Below are positions 32,691 through 46,900 of a stretch of 64,000 nt of DNA, piece after piece (within the stretch, counting starts at the first letter, position 1; each line of letters begins with the position of its first letter). The notes beneath the pieces were generated by a model. That model was not told the DNA's origin and searched no databases. It saw only the letters and a program-made list of their open reading frames with translations. Location: the NCBI GenBank assembly GCA_947579605.1, contig OX388309.1, positions 17,802,713-17,866,712 of the forward strand, given 5' to 3'. A program made the translations under genes and the position numbers. The stretch comes from Athripsodes cinereus. Its lineage: Eukaryota; Arthropoda; Insecta; Trichoptera; Leptoceridae.

Positions 32691-33062
32691 TACTACTATA
32701 CTATACCCTCACGCCATGTCCCAGGAGGGGTAGGCAGAGAGAACGGAACGCCATATAGATCTATCCTTGCATACTTCTTTCGCTTCCTCTACATTCATCC
32801 AGTTTCTCATACATGCACGCCGATTTCTCTTACTCAGCACGCGTCCGTCCTTAAGAATTTGGTCCACGTGATCAAGCCACGTGGTTCTTGGACGTCCGCG
32901 CTTCCTCACACCCCTTCTTTCAGATAAATACATCCTCTTCGTCATCCTTTCATCTTGCATTCGCTCAACATGTCCAAACCATCTCAACTTGTTTACACGC
33001 ATTCTGTCCACAACACTCCTCTCACATCCGCTCATGAATATATTCCCAACCATAGTTCTTTA
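32691..33062 (-). repeat. RTE-type retrotransposon 3' fragment, copy 5
   Basis: An open minus-strand frame (32709-33053) reads 'RVNKLRWFGHVERMQDERMT', '[20 protein letters not shown]' and '[14 protein letters not shown]' with a stop. It is the C-terminal part of an RTE-type reverse transcriptase polyprotein, 5'-truncated but uninterrupted, so relatively young. Confidence 0.88.
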
Positions 33063-35230
33063 CTGAGATAATTGATCATACAATTGCAAATCACGGTTTT
33101 AATATATTTTTATATTTTCACATCACATATTGACCGCTCATTAACCATTCATACCATAACGAAACTTCACACAAGTGAGGTCGAACACTCATTAACATTT
33201 TCATAATTCAGTTCAGGTGATGAAAAACTGTTTCAGCATGTAACACCCAGACCCAGGACAATATGAAAAAAGTCATGCATTTTTGTCGTGGCCGGGAATC
33301 AAGCCCGGAATGTAGTGACTCAAAGGATAAAACGTTTTCTCTGCGCCACACCGATCGGTTAAATATAGTTGGTTGGCACATCTCTTTAATTTTGATTACA
33401 ATATTTCGATAAATGTAGAAACATTGTTTGCATAAAAGTTGATTCAGGTTTAGTGTTATTTCTTTTTTTTTGTTGTGAAACGTATTCGCATTATTACTGT
33501 TGAATATTTTTAAAATTATCCCTGTTAGGTTGACATGATACAAAATTTAGTAACGCAAAAAACGCAATAAATAAAATATAGGTAAGTGATACGATCAAAA
33601 ATAGTATCGAATTCCGGCTGCCTGAATCAATTATACCTGACATGTAACCTGACGTAGATGTAAACCTGTTTACGAACATATAATTATCTAACAAAGTATG
33701 TATATTATATTATATTATATGTATATTATTTATTTAATATATAATTTCATGTATTTAGACAGGTACCTACCTACATAAGATAATGCACTTCACTATTTAG
33801 TAAATGTGTCATATTCACAGAATCATTGTACAAGTTAGTAGGTATGTAAATACATTAATAGTCTTGTGCATTGTCCTTCATGATATCATTTTGTGTCTAT
33901 AGTGGTGTGTGAGGGAAGTTCATCCATAATGAAATATTCACCAAAATGATATATAAAATGACACTTTCATAGAACGAACTTAAATTTATTAAAACATTCT
34001 TAATGAGGTACCTACCACAAATATTATTATATGTACTTAACTTATACACAAGTAATATAATCGGAAGGTATTTTGTAATAAATGTACCTTACATACCTAT
34101 CTACATTACGACAATGATGTGGTTCAATTGGCGCAGAATCACTCTGAAGAGAAAGACTTTAACTTTCATTCCGTACTCCCAATAAGTATAAATGTTAAAG
34201 ATGAAAAATGAAGATAACTTTAACACATTCATTTATTCCGTTATTTTTTTACCAGATAAAAAAAAATCTAGGTTTCTTCTTAACTTTTTTTATATAATTT
34301 ATTTATTAATTTAATCGGGAGTATATTGTGTTGCCAAGATACCTACGCAGGTATACATCTTATTAAATATATAATGTAGGTATTAATAAGATGTTGTCTA
34401 TCATGTTTACATCACACAATATGCTTAGCATCTTACAGTACCTATGGCACATTTATCAATCAATGGATTCGTTACGAATGCTGGTGTGAATGCAAAATAC
34501 ATGTACCTAACCATCAGATAGATGATAATATGTTATGTGCTTACGTAAGAAGGTACCTAGCATATTCCTAAGTACCTATGTATGTACGATAATTTTAATA
34601 TTTTTTTTGGACATCATCGTTTAATAACATAAATAACAAAACAATATAAAACACAACATATAAAGGTAACATGTGGTGACGATATTATCACGATGTGCTG
34701 CATACCTATATAGACGATATTTTCATTGGCGATTAATGCCCCTCAACTACTGGCTAAAATCGGTTTTCGCGTGCCTTCAGAAAGAAGAACTAATGGTCTC
34801 CTTACTTAAGCTATGATAATGCTAGCTTACGAAACTTTCTCTACGGGATATTGAAGTTAAAAATGTCTTCTTGGCAGATTTTGAATGATGTATAAAATTG
34901 ACTAATTTTTTGCTCGTGTTGTGTGGATTACATAGTAACTACCATTCCTGAAACATCCACGGGTAAGGGAGGGTACAACCCTTATTGCTCGTGTTCTTCA
35001 CATCCCAAAGATTTTCCCATTCTATTCTGTTCGTTCCCATTCTAATCACCATACAGAGTACATACTATACATGTACCTGATTAACATAGAGATTCTCTTT
35101 TACTGCTACTAACTTTAAGACTACCTACCTACCATTATTATATAATTCTCTTCTTATTTTATATGTGTATAAATATATATTTGTATCCATCACTATATAC
35201 ATGATATTTTTTTTTAAAAAGATATACTTA
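33063..35230. other. long intron, one tRNA-like relic, otherwise no feature
   Basis: At 33282-33358 the minus strand has 'ccgggcttgattcccgg', a T-arm-like stem-loop, and 'gtgtggcgcagag', A-box-like. The acceptor arms do not pair, so it is a SINE or tRNA relic. The rest is AT-rich with 'taggtacctac'-like motifs. Confidence 0.5.
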
Positions 35231-35370
35231 TCTGGGTTTTGTTATAAACCCAAATACAAACCTTATACACCTTTCACACTAAGCTAAAAGCTTGTGTCGT
35301 GAAAGGGGAGTTTGCCGGTACCTGGGATCGAACCACGGACCCCCTGTTCACGAGACCGAGGCTCTACCTA
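35231..35370 (-). repeat. tRNA-derived SINE, copy 3 (family S1)
   Basis: Minus-strand copy with the 'cacgacacaagcttttagct' body and B box 'ggttcgatccc'. It is truncated just inside the A box at 'gtagagcctcgg'. Confidence 0.85.
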
Positions 35371-37599
35371 TTTAAATGACATAGTATACCCATGTATGTA
35401 CCTAGTAAATGCACGAGTAATATTTAGTTCATCTCATTAGTGGGAGATAACACGGTGATATACTTAGTAGGTTAGGTTAGATAGATAGAGGTTGGCAGTT
35501 AGGTAACTTTACTGTAAATAGGTAGGTACTTTCAGTGTTTAAATTTATATTTGCAATGTAAAATAATATTCCAAAAACTTTCTGAATCGCGCGATATTTG
35601 TGTCACAACACATATCATAAATATTTTTTTAAATAAAAAAATCTTTCTTGTTACAGCCCGGTGTTAATTATTTTAAATTATAAATTTCAAACATATTAAT
35701 AGCGGTAAAATGAATTCATTAACTATACCTTCCAAATACCTACAGTTTTTCTTTAATTTAAGGATACCTATTAATATTACATTTATAAATTTGTTGCATA
35801 TAATTTGATGCAAATCAACCTTCCAATAAAATCTAATATCTAAAATAAGCACAAAATAAAAATCAAACAAAAGCCTTACATTGTTTATCCTCACAATAAA
35901 ACTGTCACATAACTCGAATACGATCCCCCTATGGTGTACGGTGTGACGCGACACTGGAAAACCGAATTAATTTTTTTAAGGACATCGAAACAGAAGTGTG
36001 ACGAATCATCTAGAATGGTAGGGAAAATGAAATGACTACTTTGCATCTTTATGTAGTAACTTGGCCAATTATTCTCTTAACTTATTGCCTATTAACTTTT
36101 ATGTGCATTCGGTTTGTCCGTCATTTTAAAGGCCCCTGTGGGTCATGTTTATTTTTTTACAAATTTTATATTTTACGACGTGCATGCAGGTCACATAACA
36201 CTTTGTGTTGCACAGTTGACTCGATACTTTGAATTTATCATTTTTTAATGAATGTGTTTTATTCAAAAAATGATATAGCGTACATACGTTGATAATGTAT
36301 ATAGGTATAAACAGCTAGTGTTAACTTTTATAAATTTCCATTTCTGTGCATGGCTATTAATATGAATATTTGTAGTTTAGTTATTGTTCCAACTACGTTC
36401 CGTTTAAATTTTAGAGTAGGTATAATATTTTTGCCAGCGCTAACGCGATAATGATTTGTTACATTTGAAGGATAAGACACATGTTTAATAATGAATATAG
36501 AGCCCTTGAGCTATCTTAAGTCGCCCATCGTGAGTTGTGCTCCATCCTGATCCTTGCGTTCCCTCACCCATCTGTCACGCACTATGTTATTATGTACAGT
36601 CTGTCAAAAATGTCAGATTTCCATAACGTTACGAACAAGCGCACCCACAGTGCCTTTTATATATATACAGAACAAAACACCTGTAGTTTCAAATTTACTT
36701 ATTATTTATTTTACTTTCATTTATTTAAATCTTGAATTATAAATTATATGTGGTTTGCAATTATGAATATTATGCCGTTGAATAAAATAATATGTTTGTA
36801 TTTTGTACTCGAAAGTGTAAAATTTGGGATAAACGTATTTTAAGATGCTTCGTACGCGACCTCGTATCATGACGAAGATCTTGTAGATTTACAATATCTA
36901 TTTCCTAAACAAAGTTTTAACAGCCATCATAGAAATGTCAATTCTACATTTTCTTTCTTTAATTATTGTATTCACTTATTTTTTATTGATAGCTACTGTA
37001 TTATGAAAATACATTTGTTGTTGCAGTTAGCTGCAATCTGGTGGAATTAATTCGATGTTTTTCAATGCCTACGTAGATTGTACCTACTTCCTTAAAAAAT
37101 ATATATACTGCATTTGTTGTGCTGTATCATGGTGAAGGGTTTGATATATGAACTGTTTGTTATGGAAATGCAAAAAAAACTGTTGTTTTAATAATTAATA
37201 TTATTATTATTAGTTGGAGTCCTCCGCTGCATACGGGTGGTCCGCACATATTTCTATCGCCACAGGATGGATGACGGTAAAAAAATTGCGGAACTGTAAC
37301 AGTCAACCAGCAATATTATTAAATTATTCATGAATCAGAATATTCATCAATGGTTAGATACCTACAACTACATACCAGCGGCGTGTCTAGAATAATCGTA
37401 CACTGTGTAAGCCCAAAAGTACGTTCAAGTAAAAAGTATATGAAAAAACTTCCAAATCAAGTATGATGAAAAAATATGACGCTAATTAAAAAAAAATACT
37501 TATTTAATTATAAAAATAATATAAAACAATGAATGAAATCTGCAAAAAGAATCTTCAATACTACTTCAGTTTCAGTTGGCATAACAATATCACAGGAGT
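35371..37599. other. long intron, no clear feature
   Basis: AT-rich. I see no coding similarity, RNA gene or bounded repeat. Short open frames here look like chance. Confidence 0.55.
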
Positions 37600-38697
37600 T
37601 TTTTGGCGATTAGCGGAGTCCCGCATGACTTCCATCTGGGACCGATACTTATATTTTTTTCCTAAGTGATATAGTTGATTAGACTACGTGGAGTCGAGGC
37701 TTTAATGTACTATGCTGACGACTTAAAATTATTTAGAGTAGTTCATGATATAGAAGATTGTGCTATATTACAACACAATATTGATGTTCTATCGGGCTGG
37801 TGTGATGTCTAATTACTATTCGGTCTATTACTAAATGAAAAAATGTAATGTTACGCGCTTCACTAAATCAAGGGAGATACTGTTTTTTGATTACAAACTA
37901 GGAACAATTTTTCTAAATGCTCTCTTAGAAATAAGGGTCCTCTGTATCATTTTCGATAATAGATTGAATTTCATAAGCCACATACAGAACATAAGGGATA
38001 ATGCTAATAGACCACCGGGTTTCATATTTAGAATGTCTAAAAATTTCAAAAGAATTGAAACATTAAAAATAGTTAATTGCGAATTTATAAGGAACCAACT
38101 GGAGTACCTATGCGACCACTGTATGGTCCCCAAATTACGCTGCGCACAATAATATTGAATATATTCAACATAGATTCTTACGACATGTGAACTACCGCCT
38201 GGGAATTCCCATTGATAGCTTGAAGTATGATTTATTTGTTGATGGAGATGAGCTCGTTAGTCTGCATTATCGCAGAGTGTAGTTCGATCTCCTTACACTG
38301 AAGGGAATAGTGCTCTCCAAATTTCCCCGAGTTGCTAACCCGAGTCGTAGCGCCAAAAGTTAGGCATTGTTCTAGGTATGCTGCGGAATCATCGTCCAAC
38401 TGTTAAAGAATTTTAGAATTAAAGAAGACACCGTGAGAAAATGTGCTGTGAGCGGGTTTCTTCGAAGGTTCATGCTTTCCGTTGAGAATTCTCTGTAGCT
38501 TCTATTGTATTGATTGTCTCTCATATGTTGATTGTGTTTGTGTTTCAAGTATATTTTTTTAATGCTCTGAATGGAGGAGGCTGGTTTCTGCCCTGTGCTC
38601 CCTAGAGGAGCGTTGAGGGCGATAAATAAGTGAAATATTTTTTTAAGTTATTAGTAAAGGCTGTTCAGCCGTATACTGTGTTAATAAATAAATAATA
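37600..38697 (+). mobile_element. jockey/CR1-like non-LTR retrotransposon relic
   Basis: 'SGVPHDFHLGPI' (from a typical SGVPQGS.LGP motif), then 'YYADDLKLFRVVHDIEDCAI' (RT catalytic box), and 'FDNRLNFISHIQNIRDNANR' with 'FIFRMSKNFKRIETLKIVNC' follow in order with frameshifts. It ends with 'aaggctgttcagccgtatac' and an (aata)n tail at about 38680-38697. The 5' half is missing and it is dead. Confidence 0.82.
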
Positions 38698-41049
38698 TAC
38701 CTAATGTTATCTATCCATATACAAACCGTTCTCTACATATATTGCTTAACTTCTTTGATAGGGCGAAAACCGATGCATTCAGCTACATACGATCATAGCC
38801 TTGATTATTTCTTTCTATACGATTCGCGATGTAAAAAAATTTATACTCACAAGTCACAATAGATCATTTATGTATAACGTGTCTTAGGTATGATCATTGC
38901 ATATATATTACTATTATGAGCGAGACAGAAATATAACAGATAAATTGCCCGTTGCACTAATGCGCTAACCAATAATGTTACACATATTATTGTTAATGTT
39001 ACACATAACATACAATGACTTTATCGCCAGGATAGAGATTCTCCTCTGATTGTCACTTTTTGATGATATCTTTTATTTTCTTGACTTGGCATTTCTTTGT
39101 TTTTTGTTTTTTTGTTTTTTCATTTTTCCTGCTGAGACCGCCTTGGCCAAAAGTTATTATTGTCTCAGTGCAGGGTGATGTTTTATAATAATAATAATTT
39201 ATTACTGATAAAGAGACGATTCTTACAGGGATCATTACAGCGGAATATATGTAACATAATGCTTAGCGCATTAGTGCATCGGACGAACCGGGGAAACGGA
39301 AGCGCGCAATAATACTTTTGCTTAAAAAAACTGAGGTAAAGCCCGATTTTTGGGCTCGTATGTAAGACACGTCACTGTATCATACTTATATACACACAGA
39401 TAGGTAGGTAGTATATGTGTACTAGAACGACTTACTAATACACCACACTTCTACTAGCTGGTGATTTTAGTTGATTATTTATGTTCCTATATGTAACTTT
39501 AAATAGATCTTTCAGCAATAATTGGCATGTTTAAAAATAGTGTAAAGATGATTTGCAAATCTCCTAATATAACGATGCTGCTGCAAATCATGTAATGACT
39601 TACTCGTCATTTTATGATGTTGTTTTCTCTTTATGCAGACATTTTATTGCGTTCAAATGGAATAACAACCTCTATAGCCATAGTACATGTTACGAGAACT
39701 CATGGATATACGTGGTTTATGTAATTTGTATTCATATCGGGTTTAAGTATTATTCCTAAAGTGATTTACGACATGATAGTTTCGGTGGACTATTCCACAT
39801 AAGTATAATAATATGTAGGTAACTATGAGTGACATTTATATCAAGCACTGATGTCATCTGATGGTATTAGGAAAGCATAAGGACTAAGGATCTCACGAAT
39901 GTACGTGTTGTGTGTCTCCATAGGTGTGTTAACAGAAAGACATGTTAAATGAAACATTCTGCGGACAGGCTGATGTTGGGGCCCCACGCCGTGCGGCGCG
40001 CCCACCGCTCCTGGGGTGATGCCGTACATTTATCATTACATACATCTCCTCGATAAACATACCATCCTGATATTATATTTAATATTCAATAAAAACAATA
40101 CATTATGTCTCATGTAAACCATTTGTGGAATGTATCATATTATAATAATAGTGATTAACGGTATGTAGATAGATAGGATATTTTATTCTTATTATTTACT
40201 GCTCCCATCCTACCATCTCATCTATATTTATAACTCGACTATAATACGAGGTAGGTACATCTACATACCTACCTACAGAATTCCAAATCAATTTCATATC
40301 TACATAGTAATACATATCTGCAAGAGTTACGTCACCATCATGCATATCCGATTATAAATATTTTTTATTAGATGAAAACTGGTAGTCAGGTATTTTGTTT
40401 CAGACTTTTCTTTGGAAAACAACAAATGACCGACACAAACTTTAAGTTTATTAAATAACAAAGTATAATATGGCGTTCTATCTTCTCTGCCTACCCTATT
40501 AGGAACACACCACGAGGGCATGGATAGACAAAAAAATATCTTCCATATGTTATAACTGTGTTTATTTTGTTTATATTTTCGGCAACAACTATATAATAAT
40601 TTATAGAAATATTGATATTGTTTTAGAGTAGGTACCTACCTAACTAACTACATAAATATTATATTACTAGACTGGTATGTAGAAATAGTTAAAGAGTGTT
40701 GTATTTTGGAAGTTTGTTAAGTACAATGAATGTGCGTGTGTGTGTGTGGCCACGTGACTAGCTGGTGGTATTTTAGCGCCGCAGCCTGCGGCCTCCGCCC
40801 AGTTCGGCCCCTCGTTACCGCACTAATATATCACGCTACCTTCATTATTGGAAACACAAATTACGTAAACAATTTGATATTTTCACAGTTTTGTCAAATC
40901 TTATTATGTCGTTAGCAGCATCACAATATTTATGAGAATATCTTAGTATATATTATATATTATCAAGTCACATAAATTTGGAATTTCGTTAAGATTTTTT
41001 CTCAGTGCAATTAATTCATTCCTCTTTTTGAAGTATTTAACCCACTGTA
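38698..41049. other. long intron with a GC-rich island
   Basis: A GC-rich patch at 39973-40028 and another at 40774-40818 stand out from AT-rich surroundings. A (tg)n run sits near 40730. No gene is supported. Confidence 0.5.
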
Positions 41050-41645
41050 AGGAGAAAAGTTGCTGGCAATAAGGTAAATGGTGCAATCCGACCAATAATT
41101 GCAAATAGAAACATATCCACCACAGCTAAAAGGTTGGTGCACTCTGCTATCTTAGTGCCAACACTTATGTATGCAAGTGAGACGTGGACATGGTTAAAGA
41201 AGGATGTAAGTGGCATAAATGCAGTTGAAATGAGATCACTGAGAAGGATGTGTGGTAAAAGTCTGAGAGATCGTGTGCGTAACAGTGAGATACGAAAGGA
41301 ATGTGGAATGAAAGTTAGTGTAATAACAAGGATGAATGTAAATAAGTTAAGATTGTTTGGGCACGTGGAAAGAATGAATGAGGACAGAATGACTAAGAAG
41401 ATATATTTGTCTGAGAGGAATGGTGCTCGGAGACGTGGACGTCCGAGGATTAAATGGCAAGATCATTTAAATCAAATCCTACAGGACGGTCACGTGTTGA
41501 GTACGTTGAACAGGAGAGCATGCATGAGGAATTGTATGACAGTGACGGAAGCGAAAGATGTGTGCAAGGATAGAAGGAAGTGGCGCTCGATCCTTTCTGC
41601 CTACCCCGCGAGGGAAGCGGCGTGATGTTATGTATGTATGTATAA
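41050..41645 (+). mobile_element. RTE-type retrotransposon 3' part, copy 6 (best preserved)
   Basis: Open for about 190 codons: 'VAGNKVNGAIRPIIANRNIS', 'HSAILVPTLMYASETWTWLK', 'VNKLRLFGHVERMNEDRMTK', 'NGARRRGRPRIKWQDHLNQI' and the end 'SAYPAREAA' with stop. This is the C-terminus of an RTE-type reverse transcriptase. The tail is (tatg)n at about 41625-41642, typical of RTE insertion by short tandem 3' repeats. Confidence 0.88.
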
Positions 41646-42425
41646 CCCACTGTATAGGGCTACGCTATGGGATTGGAAGTGAAATCCACTATTCTCACTG
41701 TAGGTATATACCTACCTACAATTTAATGGACAGTTTCATACAAGTAATTATATTGGCTGTTTCATAAGTAGCTTTATAAACGATGTACATAATATCTAGG
41801 TATCTTAAAGTTGAAATCTCACATAGTTGAAATTATTTCTAATACTTCATGTCCGACTCAATAAAGAATAATTCTACCGAGTCATCACGATCATATGTAT
41901 CATTATTCCATTTGATATTTTTCGGCGCCCAAGGGTTGTCGTTGTTGTCTATTTGTTTTTATGTTATCCTGATTATTGTTTATGATCTTTTAAATCGTTT
42001 TGTATTCCATTTTAATTATGATACACCATTTTAAACAAATACCGCATAAATAGATTTCTTGTTATTATCACTGAATGACGTAAAAGCGTATTGACAACGA
42101 TTCTTGAACAAGGGACGATTTAATCAGCTGATCAAAATTATTGTACAAAAAATAAATTTCGTTTATTATGTATAATAAAGTTACTTTATCGATATAAAAA
42201 GAAAAAATTTTGAAATTTTTTTGTCAATTAAGAGCAAGAAAATTAAGTGCTCTGCAAACTTCTTTCATAATGGAACTTTTTCGTATTTTTACTCAATTTA
42301 TTTCAATACCGTCTCATTCACTTACAATAGATACTCGTATAATATATTACAAGACTCTTCATGAGTGCATATGTACATATATACCATAACGCCACTTCCT
42401 TCACAATAAAAGAATCGAGCGCAAC
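41646..42425. other. long intron, no clear feature
   Basis: AT-rich DNA without a recognised feature. Confidence 0.6.
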
Positions 42426-42620
42426 TTCCACCTATCATTAGACACGCTTATCACTTCCATCACATCCATGCGATTCCTTCTGTTCATTGTACTCAACACG
42501 TATACATCTGTTAAGATCTGGCCTACTCGGCCGGCTGCGTCTCCGAGTTCCTTTTCTCTCAGCCATGTATGTATTTTTTGTCAATCTGTCCTCGTTCGTT
42601 CTTTTCACGTACTGAAACCA
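42426..42620 (-). repeat. RTE-type retrotransposon 3' fragment, copy 7 (decayed)
   Basis: The minus strand reads 'NEDRLTKNTYMAERKGTRRR' and then 'SRPSRPDLNRCIRVEYNEQK', a degraded match to copy 6. The ending is lost. Confidence 0.65.
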
Positions 42621-42831
42621 ACGTTCTTTATGAGTAAATGAAATATATTTTATATGTGCAAATTGTATAAATATATCAAAACTATTAATCAATGCATCAA
42701 ACTTATCAGGCACAATTTTGTGTGCTTGCGTTGTTAAAACTGAACTAAAAATAACAATAAAATTGTAATAATAATCAGGTTTCTAAAACAAAAGTACCTA
42801 CACAGTATTGTTATGGATCTGGTAAAAAATA

Positions 42832-43087
42832 TCTACTACTACTATACCATCACGGCATATCCCACAAGTAGGGTAGCCAGCAGACTGGCTGCATGTAAAA
42901 ATAAACATGCAAGGTGTCCTCTCTGTACCAACAAAAAATTAAGCCATGCAAGATGAGTGGTTAACTTCATCGCTGAATTTAAGATATAAATTTTATATAT
43001 TTTTCAAACACCTTCGTTTTTCCAGGACAATTGAAAACTTTCGGGAAAAAGTGAAAGACCAATTCTTCACAGAGTGATCCATGGAAC
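42832..43087 (+). repeat. dispersed repeat family B, copy 3
   Basis: 'ctatactaccatcacggcat'-type start (actual '(act)n ataccatcacggcatatccc'), then 'ctgtaccaacaaaaaattaa' and the end 'gagtgatccatggaac'. Full length relative to copy 1. Confidence 0.78.
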
Positions 43088-43383
43088 ATTTAAAAGTATC
43101 AGTACCTTTTTGGGTGTAATTCCGCCCTTATGTTCCGTCAGCATAACATAGCAGCGATGATGTTCTTTGTTCACAATTTATTGATCATATTGGGGATGAC
43201 ACTGATGACTTGTAGTTTAGTTATGAGTTCATTATGATTTGAGTCTTTCATTATAATATTAATCTCATCATTGATACCGATCTCAACAAGTATGTTGGTA
43301 GTTTCAGAATTATTTAAAAAACATAAGTCCGTGAAAACGTGGGTAAAGTATAGATATCTCTTTCCTTTTTGTTGGTTTCGTGT

Positions 43384-43512
43384 GTTCTGTAAAAGGCAGG
43401 TATACGTAAAACATTACGTTTAAGGCATTTAACATCTTCGGTTCAGCGATGAGGTATACCTCCCATGCTAAATGCCAAGCTACACCACTTGTAGGATATA
43501 CTGTAATGGCAT
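43384..43512 (-). repeat. dispersed repeat family B, copy 5 (minus)
   Basis: 'tctgtaaaaggcaggtatac', 'ttcagcgatgaggtatacct' and 'cacttgtaggatatactgta' are the complement of the family B landmarks in reverse order. Internal deletions are present. Confidence 0.6.
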
Positions 43513-43987
43513 GTACGTGTATATGTACAAGTATGCAACTAGCAACAATTTTATATTTGAATTCTTCAGTAATAATATATTTTGTTCTCTTTTTTGATTG
43601 AGGTGATTGAGTATTATTAAATTATATAGTTAGAGAATTTAAATGGGCACTGATTTCCAAATCGAGCCTCTGAGAGGACATTCGAAAAGACAAAGAAAAA
43701 GTGTATCACTGTAATTTTACATACCTAACAATATCCAAGCCAGTGTAAATATTTTTTCATTGTTGAGAAAATTGTAAAATGTAACTTTTACACAGGAAAT
43801 TCCTTTTATAGATTATTCATAGAATCGTCCACAAGGAAATTTAAAATACTACCGACCTCAGAACTCGTATGATGCCACGTCTATTGTTTATGGCGTGAAA
43901 CGTGAAATCGAGGTTGTGTAAACAATATTGTGTATTATAAAAAGTATGAGAAATGATACGCATCTTATGAAATATTACAATCTTGAT

Positions 43988-46900
43988 ATTGTATATTATA
44001 TATTGTATATTGTATATCATCAGCCGTAGGCCCAGTCCGGGCACTTGGATTCGTCAAAAGCATTACAATTTTTGATTAAAAAATATAAAAAGATATAAAA
44101 AAGAATATAAAAATGATATAAAAAAGAAACAGACATTCAGTAAATTTATAGGTCATTGCAAATCGGAGTGTAAATGGCTCAGATTTGCAAATCGTCAGAC
44201 ATAGGCAGACAACAAGAGACAACAAAGAATTACAGATTTACAAAATATTTAAATACTAATAGAGTCATTTGCTCGATTCAGCATTTCGTCAATAGTGTAA
44301 AAGGATTGCTCAACGAGATACTCCTTCACCCTCCCACGAAACGCCTCCAAGCCCAAGGCCCTCACATCTTCAGGCAGCTTGTTAAACAACCGCACACTGA
44401 GGCACACAAAGCTTTTGCTGACCTTTGCCAACCTATGCTCGATTGCACGAACATCATTTTTATGTCTAGTGTCATAGGCGTGCTGATCCGAATTTAGGGG
44501 AGTGTTTGGCAAGTTTTTCCGGGCAAAAGTCATGCACTCTATGATATATGCACCGGCCAAGGTCAATACACCCAGCTCTCGAAAGGAGTTTCGACAACTG
44601 TCTCCCGGCTTCAGCCCCATTAATACTCGTATGGCCCTTTTTTGTAAGAGAAATATTCTTCTTGCTTCACCTACCCCGCCCCAGAACAGCACCCCATATG
44701 ACATGATGCTGTGAAAGTAGGCATGGTATATGGACTTTGCCGCCTCAAAACCGCAGGTCTCTTTAATTTTTTTAATTGCGAAAATTGCGGAATTTAATTT
44801 CCCGGCCAGCTCCTCAATGTGCGCCGTCCACCGCAATCTCCTGTCAATCTTAACTCCTAAGAATTTACAATTGTCAACTATAGCTAGTTGGCGCTCAGAT
44901 AGAGCCGCCGTGACTGGGTCGGGCGCAGAGGACTGTCTCAGTGAGAAGTGAATAGTATTCGTTTTCGTCACATTCAGGACAAGATCATTTTCCCTGAACC
45001 ACTCGCCCACTCTGTCCAGGACACTTAAGGTGTTGCGAATCGTTTTCTCTTTTTCAATACCATCCTGGATCAATATCGAGGTATCGTCTGCGAACATAAC
45101 TATTTTTTGACCTTCCTCGATACAGCCTGGTAGGTCGTTCACATAAATTAAAAAGAGCAAGGGCCCCAGTATCGAACCTTGGGGAACGCCGCAGACTATC
45201 GCTCTCTCAGTCGACCTGACACCGTTTACCTCTGTGATCTGTCTACGGTCATCCAAATACGATCTGAGAAATTGATTCTCAGTGCCCCTCACTCCGTATA
45301 GAGTGAGCTTTTCTAGTAGAATTTTATGGTTCACACAATCAAATGCCTTTGACAGATCACAGAAGACTCCATATGTATCGCGCTTCTGATCCAGAGATTC
45401 AAGAACTGTCTGGAGTAGGGACGAAATCCCGTCGACCGTACTTTTTCCCTTTTGGAAACCAAATTGGAGTGAATTTAGGGTATTATTGTGAACAAAAAAG
45501 TGGGCGAGCTGTGCAGTGACCATTCTCTCAAGAAGCTTACTAATCACCGGCAGGATCGAGATGGGTCTGTAGTTTCCGGGGTCAGTTGGGTCACCCTTTT
45601 TATGTATAGGGACAACCCTAGCCATTTTTAAGAGATCCGGAAAAATCCCCTGCTCAAGGCTCAAATTGAACAATTTTGCTAGACATGGTGCAAGGCAATG
45701 AATAATGGATTTAAGTAATTTAGTTGATATATTCCAGAGGTCTGTGGATCCTTTTGATTTTAAATTTTTACAGGTATTTAATACGTCCTGTGTGGATATT
45801 GGCCTAAACTTGAAAGTAGTCTCTACAGAATCTATACACTTATATTTATTGGTTACAACCGAGGAAGGGCCTGATGCCTGAATCAGGGATGATGCTGCAC
45901 TTACAAAATATTCGTTAAAGTAATTTGATATGGCCAGTTTATCGGAACCATCTATGCCGCCTACAGTGATGAGATCCGCCTCATGAGAGTGCTCAATGGA
46001 TCTACCCGTTTCCTCTTTAATAACATTCCATGTTGCTCTAATTGGATTTTTTGATAGCATTATTTTGCGGCTAAGAAATCTTTTTTTTGCCTCTTTACAC
46101 ACTGCTTTGAATATGGCACTGTATCTACGTACTAAATTTGTAATTTCTTCAGAATTTTTCAATCTTTTTTGCTCGTACAATTGGAACAAATTTCTCCTTG
46201 ATATCCGTATACCAGGAGTAGCCCAACATTCAAAAGATTTCTTAGTCATACACTTTGTTTTCTTTACAGGAAAATTATGATTCAATTCCAAAAGGATTAA
46301 TTTGAACAATTCACTAAAAACCAAATTTACATTTTTGTTGTCGACTGCCAAAGAGCAAACAGTATGGGCAACAGATTGTTGGAAATTATTTATGCTTTCC
46401 TCGGTACAAATTCTCCTGGAAATACATTTTTTTACAACTGGTTTACATTTAATATTCTCAATTTTAAATTCAATCATTTGCCCATAATGGTCTGATCTGA
46501 TTATATCAACAAGGTGAGAATTAATCAAGTTTACATCTGTAAAAACATTGTCAATGCAAGTGGCTGTACTATTTGTTACTCTAGTAGGTGCAAGAATGCT
46601 ACGCGTCAAACAGAAACTACTCATAATATCCACAAAATTGTTCTTGTTGTTTGTGTCAGTGTCTAGATCTATATTGAAATCACCACATACAATTAGGCGC
46701 TTATTATTATTTAAACTTAAAATATTCAGGGCATTTTCCAGTGTACTGAGGAATGAGTCAACGTTTCCAGATGGTGCTCTGTACACTGAGACAACTACAA
46801 TATTATTCATTTCAACACAACTGATCTCACAGTGCTTTTCTAATGACAGTTTCACAATGTCTACCCTGTTTTTTGCTCGCCATTTATTATTTACAAATAT

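Noticed and set aside
33282..33358. tRNA-like sequence on the minus strand
   Set aside because: It has a T-arm-like stem and an A-box-like motif, but the acceptor arms do not pair and no anticodon arm is convincing. Treated as a SINE or tRNA relic.
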